Source: Mesonia sp. K7 (lineage in GTDB: Bacteria; Bacteroidota; Bacteroidia; Flavobacteriales; Flavobacteriaceae). From it: DNA of 64,000 nt. Made by a program: the position numbers and the translations under genes. Shown in pieces: positions 52,248 through 61,062 of the stretch. The notes beneath the pieces were generated by a model. That model made no database searches. It was not told the origin of the DNA and worked only from the letters and a program-made list of their open reading frames with translations. The number at the start of each line of letters is the position of its first letter. Positions within the stretch are counted from its first letter, which is position 1. Location: NCBI RefSeq assembly GCF_003233725.1, contig NZ_QKQV01000013.1, forward strand, positions 1 through 64,000. The letters run 5' to 3'.

Positions 52248-53297
52248 ATGAAGAAATTATTTTTTATTGGTTCATTTCTGCTTTTAAGTCTAAGTAAGCT
52301 TTTTGCACAAACCGCCGATCAACAACTATGTGAAGGGGTGTCTTCACAGTATGATGTCACCCATAACCCTGGGAACACCTACGATTGGCAGATCCTGGAG
52401 GTTGGTTTTGCAGGAACGATCACGGGCAACCCTACCCATCAGGTAACCATCGATTGGGGCACGACGCCTGTGGGGACCTACACCTTGCAAGTGACCGAGA
52501 CCAATGCCGAGAATTGTGAGGGTTTGCCTGTAGACATTACGATAGAAGTATTAGAGGCGCCAGAAGCTCCAACCCTGAATGTTACCCAACCCGCTTGTGG
52601 GGACACTGGGGGAACCATTACGGTGACCAATACCGCTACGGACCTGGAATACAGTATCGATGGAGGTACCACATGGCAGACCACAGGTGTGTTTACGGAC
52701 GTTGCCCCGGGAGATTATACGGTCATGGTCCAAAACGCCAACGGCTGTGACACCGAAAGCGCACAAGTAACCGTAGACCCCTTGCTGGTGGTCCCGGACG
52801 CACCGGTCATTGTGGATACGACACACCCGGGATGTGGCGAGACCACCGGTTCCTTTGAGGTACAAGATGAAAACGATCCCGACCTGACCTATAGTTTGGA
52901 CGGCGGTCCTTACACCACCAACCTAAGCTACACCCATCTAGCCCCGGGCGCTTACGACCTGACCGTACAAAACGCCGATGGCTGTGAGACCACGATCACC
53001 GTGACCATCAACCCTGCGCCTACCGTACCGGCAGATGCGGTAAGTACGGTGGTACATCCCGATTGCGGTGAAACCACGGGGAGCATTACGGTAAGTACGC
53101 CAACGGGAGCAAATATAGAGTACAGTATCGATGGAGGGGCTACCTGGCAATCGTCTCCAGTGTTCACAGGCCTGGCTCCAGGAAACCATGATGTCATCGT
53201 AAGGGACACCAGTGCCAATTGTGAATCGGCTCCCGTAACGGAAACCATCAACACTGCGCCGGCCGTTCCGGTAACCTCCCCGATCAATTTCAATTAA
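52248..53297 (+). CDS. Secreted repeat protein B3 (SprB-like repeats), paralogue of A2
   Basis: 349 residues from the second in-frame ATG (52248); the first ATG (52242) is two codons upstream. Signal peptide ending KLFAQ. Domain plan identical to A2, including NTYDWQILEVGFAGTITGNP, three SprB-type repeats with EYSIDGGTTWQ-like segments, and the tail VTSPINFN. Codon use differs from A2: many codons here end in G or C where A2 has A or T, which suggests a separate history or recent transfer from a relative with higher GC. It precedes the B4 CHU_C gene by 8 bp. Confidence 0.82.
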   Translation: MKKLFFIGSFLLLSLSKLFAQTADQQLCEGVSSQYDVTHNPGNTYDWQILEVGFAGTITGNPTHQVTIDWGTTPVGTYTLQVTETNAENCEGLPVDITIEVLEAPEAPTLNVTQPACGDTGGTITVTNTATDLEYSIDGGTTWQTTGVFTDVAPGDYTVMVQNANGCDTESAQVTVDPLLVVPDAPVIVDTTHPGCGETTGSFEVQDENDPDLTYSLDGGPYTTNLSYTHLAPGAYDLTVQNADGCETTITVTINPAPTVPADAVSTVVHPDCGETTGSITVSTPTGANIEYSIDGGATWQSSPVFTGLAPGNHDVIVRDTSANCESAPVTETINTAPAVPVTSPINFN

Positions 53298-53305
53298 GCA
53301 CTCCC

Positions 53306-54655
53306 ATGGAACCCTATACAAAACACACAGCTTCAACAAAGCCCTTTCTGGGCTGGATCGGTTGTGTGCTTTTTATGGGTTTGCTTGCGAAGGGGTATGC
53401 CCAACAAACGCAAATCATCCAGGAGATCTGTGGGCAATCAGTAAAAAGCTATGGGGTGGATCTTCAGGATAACAATGGGTTGGGCTCCACCAATTCGTCT
53501 TATGATTGGAGTGTTTTAGAGCCAGGGTTTCAAGGAACCATCACGGAGGAAACCCCCTCGGGAAACCAGGTCACCGTAGATTGGGCAGTTACTCCGGCAG
53601 GTTTTTACACCCTGTTGGTGCAGGAATACGACACCACCACCTCATGCGTGGCCGCACCGCAGGTATTACAGGTGGAACTAAAAGGCCTACAGGTACAATT
53701 GGAAAGTCCTCCGGAAATATGCGCGGGAGCATCGGTTGCCTTTTCAGCTTCTGTTCCGGGAGGGACGTGGACGGTCGAAGCAAATGGGTTGGGCGCCGCG
53801 ATTTCTTCCCAAGGTGTTTTTACGGCCCAAGCCCAAGGGACTGTTGCCGTATATTACCAGGTAGAAGAGGAGCAGTGCGAATATACCTTTTCCAGGATGA
53901 TCGAAGTGCTCCCGCTTCCCGAACCCGAACTGGCCGATGCCTTTATCTGTTTTGATGCGGATGGAGCTATACTTCAACCCGCATTCTTGGATACAGGCTA
54001 TTCCGACCAGACCCACACGGCGGTCTGGTGGCATAATGGGGATTTGTTGGCGGAGACTTCCAATCAGATAAGTGTAAGTGGGCTGGGGGTTTATACGGTG
54101 GAGGTAACGGAAATGGGCACGGGGTGCACTTCCTTGCCGGTAGAAGTTGTGGTGACCGAGGGAAGTACGATCATAGATGCCCATGCCACGGTAAGCGAAG
54201 ATTTTGATGACCAACAGACCATCACGGTGCATGTAGAGGGCACCGGGGATTATCAGTACCGCATGCAAGGGGGCGTTTTCCAGGATAGTCCCGTGTTTAC
54301 GGTAGTCGGTAAGAGTACCACCTATGCCATCGAAATCAGAACGCTGGACGGTTGTGGTACAAAAGTGATAGCGGCAACGGTGATCAACTACCCAAAATTC
54401 TTTACGCCCAATGGCGATGGAACCAATGACCTGTGGAACATCAAGAGCTTAAGAGAGGACCCTTCGGCAACGGTCCTGATCTTCGACCGTTATGGAAAGT
54501 TCCTGGTAGAGATCCGGCCTTTCAGGTCGGGCTGGGACGGTACGTACAACGGGAGGCAGATGCCTTCGAACGATTATTGGTTTTTGGTGAGGTACAAAGA
54601 CCGCAACAATGGGCGGTTGAGGGAGTTCCGTTCGCACTTTACGCTGAAGAGGTAA
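53306..54655 (+). CDS. Secreted protein B4 with CHU_C domain, paralogue of A3
   Basis: 449 residues. Signal peptide ending LLAKGYAQQ. Ig-like modules as in A3 (SYDWSVLEPGFQGTITEE; SPPEICAGASVAFSASVP). The C-terminal CHU_C/T9SS type B domain is KFFTPNGDGTNDLWNIKSLR, FDRYGKFLVEIRPFRSGWDG and MPSNDYWFLVRYKD. Last gene of the B set and the only one with a sorting signal. About 500 bp are nearly identical to A3. It is predicted to be exported by the type IX system and to bring the other B proteins to, or hold them at, the surface. Confidence 0.9.
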   Translation: MEPYTKHTASTKPFLGWIGCVLFMGLLAKGYAQQTQIIQEICGQSVKSYGVDLQDNNGLGSTNSSYDWSVLEPGFQGTITEETPSGNQVTVDWAVTPAGFYTLLVQEYDTTTSCVAAPQVLQVELKGLQVQLESPPEICAGASVAFSASVPGGTWTVEANGLGAAISSQGVFTAQAQGTVAVYYQVEEEQCEYTFSRMIEVLPLPEPELADAFICFDADGAILQPAFLDTGYSDQTHTAVWWHNGDLLAETSNQISVSGLGVYTVEVTEMGTGCTSLPVEVVVTEGSTIIDAHATVSEDFDDQQTITVHVEGTGDYQYRMQGGVFQDSPVFTVVGKSTTYAIEIRTLDGCGTKVIAATVINYPKFFTPNGDGTNDLWNIKSLREDPSATVLIFDRYGKFLVEIRPFRSGWDGTYNGRQMPSNDYWFLVRYKDRNNGRLREFRSHFTLKR

Positions 54656-54874
54656 ACAGAAGGCAATGTGGATGGGTGACCGAGGCTGTCGAAGTCACCG
54701 ATTGAAGAAATTTTTTGATGGAACTTTGCATAAGTTTGGAATAGTGTCTCTAAATTTGAGGAGATTAATCCTATGATTAACTGCTTATTCTTGACTCCTT
54801 AAAAAAAAGTTAATCTTTGTGGTACTATCACTTTAACCAATAGTTTTGTTCAAAATACTTGAAGATTCATAACA

Positions 54875-55498
54875 ATGAAAAAAACAATTGTATTAAGCGT
54901 AGTTCTTTTATTATCGGTCAATATCTTTGCGCAAACGAAAGATTATAATCAATTTTCATTAGAATTGAACTATGGAGGTTCCGTGCCTATAAGTCCAAGT
55001 AACACCGATCGCTCAGAAGCCATTGGTTTTTCACACGCAAAAGCGGCTATGAGGTATATGTGGAATAAAAAAGCAGGAATGAGAGGCTTTTACGCCTACG
55101 ATAGGTTTGGTAGTGCCGATGCTGGTCTATCAATACACAGATTAGGCTCAGAACTTGTTTTAAATATAGATGAGTTACTTAATTTTCCGTATTACATCAA
55201 AGAAAACTTTGGTTTTCAAACCCATATAGGTTTAGGTTTAGGCATGGCAGGACCTAGGCATCAAGTGCAAAACACTAGTAATGATTTTATCGGTTTCTTG
55301 ATTGTTGGAGGTGGACCGCAACTAAAACTCTCTAAAAGGTTTTCACTCTATGGGGATTTAAGTTTTAACCAGTTATTCCAACTGAATTATGGTTATGATG
55401 GCGCTGCTATTTCAGAAAATTCAGGTAATTATGCCAATATCAGTTTAGGATTGATGTTGTATTTGGGACGAGAACGACACCATGCGGATTGGCATTAG
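54875..55498 (+). CDS. Outer-membrane barrel protein lacking an OmpA domain
   Basis: 207 residues. Signal peptide 1-19 (VVLLLSVNIFAQ). A barrel of amphipathic strands (YNQFSLELNYGGSVPISPSN, FGFQTHIGLGLGMAG, GNYANISLGLMLYLGRERHH). The end HADWH corresponds to KHADWY at the end of the barrel in the next gene's protein, where an OmpA domain then follows. So this looks like a barrel-only paralogue of the 55677 protein. 178 bp separate the two genes. Confidence 0.8.
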   Translation: MKKTIVLSVVLLLSVNIFAQTKDYNQFSLELNYGGSVPISPSNTDRSEAIGFSHAKAAMRYMWNKKAGMRGFYAYDRFGSADAGLSIHRLGSELVLNIDELLNFPYYIKENFGFQTHIGLGLGMAGPRHQVQNTSNDFIGFLIVGGGPQLKLSKRFSLYGDLSFNQLFQLNYGYDGAAISENSGNYANISLGLMLYLGRERHHADWH

Positions 55499-55676
55499 TA
55501 TTTTTTTATGAAAATAATAAGTTAAAATGAATAAAAAGTATGGAAAGAAGAGGATTATAAATTAAAATATTGTTAAATAAAGCCTTTAGTTTTCAAGGGT
55601 TTTTGCGAATACCATATCTTTGACCAAGAAAACTAATAAAAGTGAATGAAAATACTTTTAATAATTTAAGATAACT

Positions 55677-56951
55677 ATGAAAAAATTAACACTAGCACTA
55701 TCATTATTTTTTGTGGCGTTTGCAACGCAAGCACAAGAAACTGATTCAGAACTACAAAATTATGATCACTGGTCGATTGATATCGGTGGTGGTTTTAACA
55801 AAGCAACTCATTATTTTTCAAGTGGTGCGTTTACGGACACGCCATCGGTATGGAATGCGGACTTAGGAGTACGTTACATGATCAACAACAAATTTGGTAT
55901 CAAAGCCAATGTTGGTATTAGTGAGTTAAACGAAAAAGATGAGAGTATTCCTTTCCAAAACCGTTTCTTCAGAACTACCTTAGAAGGGGTTATCAATGCT
56001 GGAGAAATTTTAGGTTTTAGAGAGTGGACACAGACCTTTAATTTATTAGTACACGGTGGTATAGGTATTGGTCAGTTGAGAATCAATGAAGAATCTCCAT
56101 TAGCCGATGAAAAGGACAAAATGGGTATTCTTACCGTTGGTTTTACACCTCAAGTAAGATTAGGTAACTCTATTGCATTAAATCTTGATGTAAGTGCTTT
56201 AGCGCTAGCTGGACAAGATATCGCATGGGATGGATATACCACACAACCTGTAAATAGAGGTTTTGACGGTATGATGTTTAACGTTGGATTGGGTCTTAAT
56301 ATCTATTTAGGAGCGAATGAAAAGCATGCAGACTGGTACGGTGATGATATGGCAGAAGACAATGCTTTAGAAGAATTAGAAGGTAGAGTAGCAGCTATTG
56401 AAACAGGAATGTTGGATACCGATAAAGATGGTGTGCCAGATTACTTAGACAGAGAGCCAAATACCATGAACGGTGTGGCGGTAGATACCAAAGGTGTCGC
56501 GGTAGATAAAAACGGTAACGGTATTCCAGATGAGTTAGAATCTTCTTTAGACGAGCGTTATGCTGCGGCTTCTTCAGAAACAACAACTGGTGGAGGTTCA
56601 GGTGCTATCAGAACTTTAATCAACGATGGTTACGTAAACGTTTACTTTAAGTTTAACAGCGACGAGCCAGAAGTATACTCTTTAGACGCCATTAATTACT
56701 TAGTAAAGTATATGAATGCTAACCCATCAGCTAACGCAGAATTGGTAGGATATGCAGATGAGATTGGTGACGAAGAGTACAATAGAAACCTTTCTGAAAG
56801 AAGAGCTAAGAAAGTTTACGATATCTTAGTAGCTTCTGGAGTAGAAGAAGGTAGATTAGAATACAGAGCAGAAGGTGAAGATGATTCAGTAGATAAGAAT
56901 TCTTCAGCCGCAAGACAATTAGTAAGAAGAGTTACTTTCAAATTAAAGTAA
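55677..56951 (+). CDS. OmpA-family outer-membrane protein with calcium-binding linker
   Basis: 424 residues. Signal peptide 1-19 (LFFVAFATQAQE). N-terminal eight-stranded barrel (25-225). A thrombospondin-type-3-like acidic linker (about 240-290: DTDKDGVPDYLDREPNTMNG; DKNGNGIPDELES) probably binds calcium. C-terminal OmpA peptidoglycan-binding domain (about 315-424; VNVYFKFNSDEPEVYSLDAI; ELVGYADEIGDEEYNRNLSE). Codons are strongly biased (for example GGT, GTA, AGA), and a strong terminator follows, suggesting a highly expressed structural protein of the outer membrane. Confidence 0.93.
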   Translation: MKKLTLALSLFFVAFATQAQETDSELQNYDHWSIDIGGGFNKATHYFSSGAFTDTPSVWNADLGVRYMINNKFGIKANVGISELNEKDESIPFQNRFFRTTLEGVINAGEILGFREWTQTFNLLVHGGIGIGQLRINEESPLADEKDKMGILTVGFTPQVRLGNSIALNLDVSALALAGQDIAWDGYTTQPVNRGFDGMMFNVGLGLNIYLGANEKHADWYGDDMAEDNALEELEGRVAAIETGMLDTDKDGVPDYLDREPNTMNGVAVDTKGVAVDKNGNGIPDELESSLDERYAAASSETTTGGGSGAIRTLINDGYVNVYFKFNSDEPEVYSLDAINYLVKYMNANPSANAELVGYADEIGDEEYNRNLSERRAKKVYDILVASGVEEGRLEYRAEGEDDSVDKNSSAARQLVRRVTFKLK

Positions 56952-56973
56952 TCCATTCTTAATAAATAAATCT

Positions 56974-56999
56974 AAACCCGCTCATCGAGCGGGTTTTTT
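56974..56999 (+). terminator. Intrinsic terminator of the ompA-like gene
   Basis: AAACCCGCTC-ATC-GAGCGGGTTT with a T-run, directly after the stop codon region. Confidence 0.9.
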
Positions 57000-57004
57000 G
57001 TTTT

Positions 57005-57400
57005 TAGAATAATCATCCTATGAGCGCTAAGTCCTTGAATTGTCCTAACAGAGTTTTAATTTATGGCGTTGCTAAGTCAAAATGAGAGCTAAATTACGTC
57101 ACTGCGACTCAGAGAAGCAGTCTCGATTATTGAAAATACTTCGTCACCCTGAATTTATTTCAGGGTCTCATCTAATATTTGAGATGCTGAAACAAGTTCA
57201 GCATGACTTTTAATATAAGTTTATAAAAGCGGTCTGAATCTTGAGAATACTTCGTCATTCAACAAGTTGAACTCCTCGTATTGACGAGTTGATATACAAA
57301 TTTAGAGTATACTTCATTCAGGTTCTCATCAAAATTAGAATGCTTTTTGGTAAATGATTTCATAACCTCATAAATCCAATTAATTACAAATTAATCATAA
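57005..57400. other. Intergenic region with flavobacterial dispersed palindromes
   Basis: No gene is supported. It contains CACCCTGAATTTATTTCAGG (57146-57165) and GATGCTGAAACAAGTTCAGC (57183-57202), and a similar element at 57252-57275 (CGTCATTCAACAAGTTGAAC). GAATACTTCGTCA-like leaders precede these copies. They resemble REP-type elements that are widespread in flavobacteria. Confidence 0.6.
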
Positions 57401-57401
57401 A

Positions 57402-57428
57402 AAAAATCCGCTTTAAGCGGATTTTTTT
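57402..57428. terminator. Intrinsic terminator between ompA-like and acyl-CoA dehydrogenase genes
   Basis: AAAAATCCGC-TTTAA-GCGGATTTTT with A and T runs. It serves the minus-strand dehydrogenase gene. Confidence 0.85.
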
Positions 57429-57448
57429 ATCGTATAAAAAAGAAATAA

Positions 57449-58591
57449 TTAATCTCTTAATAGCCCTCTGGAGATTACAATTTTCTGAATCTCTGAAGTG
57501 CCCTCATAAATCTGAGTGATTTTTGCATCACGCATGAGTCGCTCTACGTGGTATTCTTTTACATAACCGTTTCCTCCGTGAACTTGTACAGCTTCAACCG
57601 TAGTTTCCATAGCAACTTTAGAAGCGTATAATTTGGCCATTGCGCCACTCATATCATAATTTTCTTTGTGGTCTTTATCCCATGCGGCTTTCATCACGAG
57701 GTGTCTTGCTGCAGTGATGTTCGTATGCATGTCGGCTAACTTAAAAGCGATGGCTTGGTGGTTGCAGATTTCGGTACCAAAAGCTTTTCTGATTTTAGAA
57801 TAATCTCGTGCCAATTCATAAGCTCCGCTCGCTATTCCTAAAGCTTGTGCAGCAATACCAATTCTACCTCCAGAAAGGGTTTTCATCGCAAAAGTAAATC
57901 CAAAACCATCTTCACCAATCCGGTTTTCTTTAGGTACTTTTACATCGTTAAAGTTTAAGGTGTGCGTATCGCTTCCACGAATTCCTAATTTGTCTTCTTT
58001 TGGTCCTACTTCAAAACCTTCCCAGCTTTTTTCGACGATAAAAGCATTGATGCCTTTATGCTTTTTTTCTCTATCGGTTTGTGCAATGACCAAATAAAAA
58101 TCGGCACTACCACCATTGGTAATCCAGTTTTTGGTTCCGTTTAAAACGTAATGATCACCTTTATCGATGGCAGTGGTTCTTTGCGAAGTCGCATCACTTC
58201 CCGCTTCAGGTTCGCTCAAACAAAAAGCACCAATCGATTGTCCAGTGGCTAATTTTGTTAAATATTTTTGTTTTTGTTCTTCAGTTCCGTAGGTTTCTAA
58301 TCCCCAGCAAACCAAAGAATTGTTTACCGACATAATCACCGAGCAGGAAGCATCTACTTTCGAAATTTCTTCCATGGCCAACACATAAGAAATCGTGTCC
58401 AATCCGCTTCCGCCATATTCCGGAGAAACCATCATACCCAAAAAGCCCAACTCGGCCATTTTCTTTACCTGTTCTTTTGGAAATTCTTGTTTGTTATCGC
58501 GTTCGATTACGCCAGGTAATAATTCGCTTTTAGCAAAATCTCTTGCGGCATTTTGTATCATCAAATGCTCTTCTGTAAGCTTAAAATCCAT
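57449..58591 (-). CDS. Acyl-CoA dehydrogenase
   Basis: 380 residues, full family length. N-terminal helical domain (LTEEHLMIQNAARDFAKSEL), middle beta domain with the FAD-binding CLSEPEAGSDATSQRT and NGTKNWITNGGSADFYLVIA, and C-terminal helical domain. The catalytic glutamate lies in QIYEGTSEIQKIVISRGLLR. It catalyses the first dehydrogenation of short- or medium-chain acyl-CoA in beta-oxidation or amino-acid breakdown, passing electrons to ETF. A stand-alone gene, divergent from anmK. Confidence 0.95.
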   Translation of the reverse strand: MDFKLTEEHLMIQNAARDFAKSELLPGVIERDNKQEFPKEQVKKMAELGFLGMMVSPEYGGSGLDTISYVLAMEEISKVDASCSVIMSVNNSLVCWGLETYGTEEQKQKYLTKLATGQSIGAFCLSEPEAGSDATSQRTTAIDKGDHYVLNGTKNWITNGGSADFYLVIAQTDREKKHKGINAFIVEKSWEGFEVGPKEDKLGIRGSDTHTLNFNDVKVPKENRIGEDGFGFTFAMKTLSGGRIGIAAQALGIASGAYELARDYSKIRKAFGTEICNHQAIAFKLADMHTNITAARHLVMKAAWDKDHKENYDMSGAMAKLYASKVAMETTVEAVQVHGGNGYVKEYHVERLMRDAKITQIYEGTSEIQKIVISRGLLRD

Positions 58592-58675
58592 CGATTGTTA
58601 TTTTTTTATATAAGATTTACAAATATATAGGTTTTAAACCCAATTTTTTAAATCAAATACCGCTAAATTTATCCT

Positions 58676-59749
58676 ATGCATAGAGAAACCTATCATGTCA
58701 TTGGTACCATGTCCGGAACTTCGCTTGACGGTATCGATATCGTTGACGCTACTTTCGTGAAAGAAAATAACCAATGGACATTTGTTATCCATCACGCAGA
58801 AACGATTGCGTATCATGAGCATTGGCTACAACTATTAAAAACAATTTCCCAAAAATCTGAAGAAGAAGTAACAAAACTAAATGTTGCTTACACCCAATAC
58901 ATCGCTGAAGTTTACCATAACTTTATCGAAAAGTATCACATCGATATCCATAAAATCGATGCGCTTTGTAATCACGGGCATACGGTTTGGCACCAACCCG
59001 ATAAGGGATTTACTTTGCAAATTGGGAATCTTCCAGAGTTGTCAACCTATTTAAAGCTCCAAGTAGTTGGTGATTTCAGAACGCAAGACGTCAAACTTGG
59101 TGGACAAGGAGCGCCGTTGGTTCCTATAGGTGATCGACTGCTTTTTTCGGAATATGACTATTGTCTTAATTTGGGCGGGTTTGCCAATATTTCTTTCGAA
59201 AAGAACCATCAACGTATCGCTTTTGACATTTGTCCGGTGAATACGGTTTTAAATTATTATGCACAACAATTAGGTTTTCCGTATGATAAAGACGGACAAA
59301 TCGCCCGAAGCGGCAAAGTGAGCACCCATCTTTTAAAGCAGTTAAACCAACTAAGTTTTTACCAAGAAAAGCCACCTAAATCACTAGGAGTTGAGTGGGT
59401 GCATCAGTATATTTTTCCTTTGATGGAAACTTATCCACTTTCCATAAAAGATAAAATAGCAACGTTTACACAGCATGTGGTAGCACAAATCAGTCAAGCT
59501 TTAGAGAAAAATAAAGACCTCAAACTTCTGGTTACTGGAGGCGGAGCCTACAATACTCACCTAATGCGTCAATTACAAAAAATAACGGAGGTCGAAGTGA
59601 TCATTCCACAAAGTGAAATAGTGGAATATAAAGAAGCGCTTGTTTTTGGTTTCTTGGGAGTGCTCCGATTAAGAAATGAAGTGAATTGTTTAAAATCGGT
59701 CACAGGAGCGAGCAAAAACCATTCTTCAGGAGCGTTATTTCTTTACTAA
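58676..59749 (+). CDS. anmK: Anhydro-N-acetylmuramic acid kinase
   Basis: 357 residues. N-terminal phosphate-binding motif GTMSGTSLDGIDIVDATF, catalytic-site segment VVGDFRTQDVKLGGQGAPLV and LNLGGFANISF, and C-terminal ATP-binding LLVTGGGAYNTHL. AnmK converts 1,6-anhydro-MurNAc from cell-wall turnover to MurNAc-6-phosphate, with ring cleavage and phosphorylation in one step. 84 bp from the divergent dehydrogenase gene, so a shared promoter region. No murQ neighbour is visible here. Confidence 0.95.
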   Translation: MHRETYHVIGTMSGTSLDGIDIVDATFVKENNQWTFVIHHAETIAYHEHWLQLLKTISQKSEEEVTKLNVAYTQYIAEVYHNFIEKYHIDIHKIDALCNHGHTVWHQPDKGFTLQIGNLPELSTYLKLQVVGDFRTQDVKLGGQGAPLVPIGDRLLFSEYDYCLNLGGFANISFEKNHQRIAFDICPVNTVLNYYAQQLGFPYDKDGQIARSGKVSTHLLKQLNQLSFYQEKPPKSLGVEWVHQYIFPLMETYPLSIKDKIATFTQHVVAQISQALEKNKDLKLLVTGGGAYNTHLMRQLQKITEVEVIIPQSEIVEYKEALVFGFLGVLRLRNEVNCLKSVTGASKNHSSGALFLY

Positions 59750-59819
59750 ATTTTAAAACATAAAAGGCTTATAAGCGGACTCGTTTTTTTTATATTTGTA
59801 AAGCAAAAATCAAAATATT

Positions 59820-61046
59820 ATGAAAGAGCTGTTAAAGCTATACGAAAATAAGCAACCCGAAATAGTGTTTAACTGGAAAGATGCCGAAACCGAAGCCGAA
59901 GGTTGGACGGTTATCAATTCCTTAAGAGGCGGAGCTGCTGGCGGCGGAACGCGTATGCGTGAAGGTTTAGATATGAACGAAGTGCTTTCGCTTGCTAAAA
60001 CCATGGAAGTGAAATTTACCGTGTCTGGCCCAGCCATAGGAGGTGCCAAATCAGGTATTAATTTTAATCCGCATGACCCAAGAAAAAAAGGGGTGTTGGA
60101 GCGTTGGTACAAAGCTGTTTCACCACTTTTAAAAAGTTATTACGGAACAGGTGGAGATTTGAATGTTGATGAAATCCACGAGGTGATACCGATTACGGAA
60201 GATTGTGGTGTTTGGCACCCGCAAGAAGGGGTGTTCTCAGGCCATTTTAAGCCTACCGAAGCCGATAAAATTAACCGCATTGGGCAATTGCGTCAAGGGG
60301 TAATCAAAGTATTGGAAAACACCGATTATTCACCAGACGTTACCCGAAAATATACCGTTGCCGATATGATTACCGGTTATGGCGTAGCCGAAGCGGTACG
60401 CCATTACTACGAGGTTTATGGAGGTGATGTAAAAGGAAAACGAGCTATCGTACAAGGTTTTGGAAATGTAGGTTCAGCTGCCGCTTATTATTTAGCCCAA
60501 ATGGGAGCTAAAGTGGTTGGGATTATCGATAGAGATGGTGGTTTGATAAATGAAAAGGGTTTCTCTTTCGAGGAAATCAAAGAATTGTTCTTAAACAAAG
60601 ACGGTAATACCCTAGTTGCCCAACAAATGATTCCTTTTCAGGAGATCAACGAAAAAATATGGGCTTTAGAAACTGAGATCTTTGCGCCTTGTGCAGCTTC
60701 GAGGCTTATTACCAAAGAACAAATTTCAAATATGATCGAAACAGGGCTTGAAGTAGTTTCTTGTGGGGCGAATGTTCCTTTCGCCGATAAAGAGATATTT
60801 TTTGGCCCTATTATGGAATATACAGACGAACGCGTGAGTTTGATACCGGACTTTATTTCTAACTGTGGTATGGCAAGAGTGTTTGCTTATTTTATGGAAA
60901 GAAGAGTACAAATGACCGACGAATCGATTTTTAATGATACGTCGATGACCATTAAAAATGCCATTCAAAATACTTTCAATCACAATAGCTCAAAGACTAA
61001 TATTAGCAGAACAGCTTTTGAGATTGCTTTAAAACAGCTTGTCTAA
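59820..61046 (+). CDS. Glu/Leu/Phe/Val-type dehydrogenase
   Basis: 408 residues. N-terminal dimerisation/substrate domain with RGGAAGGGTRMREG and the catalytic lysine in GPAIGGAKSGINFNPHD. The Rossmann domain (about 190-330) has AIVQGFGNVGSAAAYYLAQM and the dinucleotide end IIDRDG. An oxidative deamination of an amino acid (glutamate or a branched-chain amino acid) with NAD(P). The precise substrate cannot be read from the sequence. Followed 16 bp later by nhaB, so the two may be transcribed together. Confidence 0.92.
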   Translation: MKELLKLYENKQPEIVFNWKDAETEAEGWTVINSLRGGAAGGGTRMREGLDMNEVLSLAKTMEVKFTVSGPAIGGAKSGINFNPHDPRKKGVLERWYKAVSPLLKSYYGTGGDLNVDEIHEVIPITEDCGVWHPQEGVFSGHFKPTEADKINRIGQLRQGVIKVLENTDYSPDVTRKYTVADMITGYGVAEAVRHYYEVYGGDVKGKRAIVQGFGNVGSAAAYYLAQMGAKVVGIIDRDGGLINEKGFSFEEIKELFLNKDGNTLVAQQMIPFQEINEKIWALETEIFAPCAASRLITKEQISNMIETGLEVVSCGANVPFADKEIFFGPIMEYTDERVSLIPDFISNCGMARVFAYFMERRVQMTDESIFNDTSMTIKNAIQNTFNHNSSKTNISRTAFEIALKQLV

Positions 61047-61062
61047 AATAAAAATGTAATAA

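Larger units (their letters stand above)
52248..54698 (+). repeat. Two-gene duplication, copy B
   Basis: Second copy of 32124-34593. The near-identical tract 53511-54006 contrasts with diverged flanks, as expected after gene conversion between the two CHU_C genes. The copy is visibly richer in G/C at third codon positions outside that tract. Confidence 0.9.
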
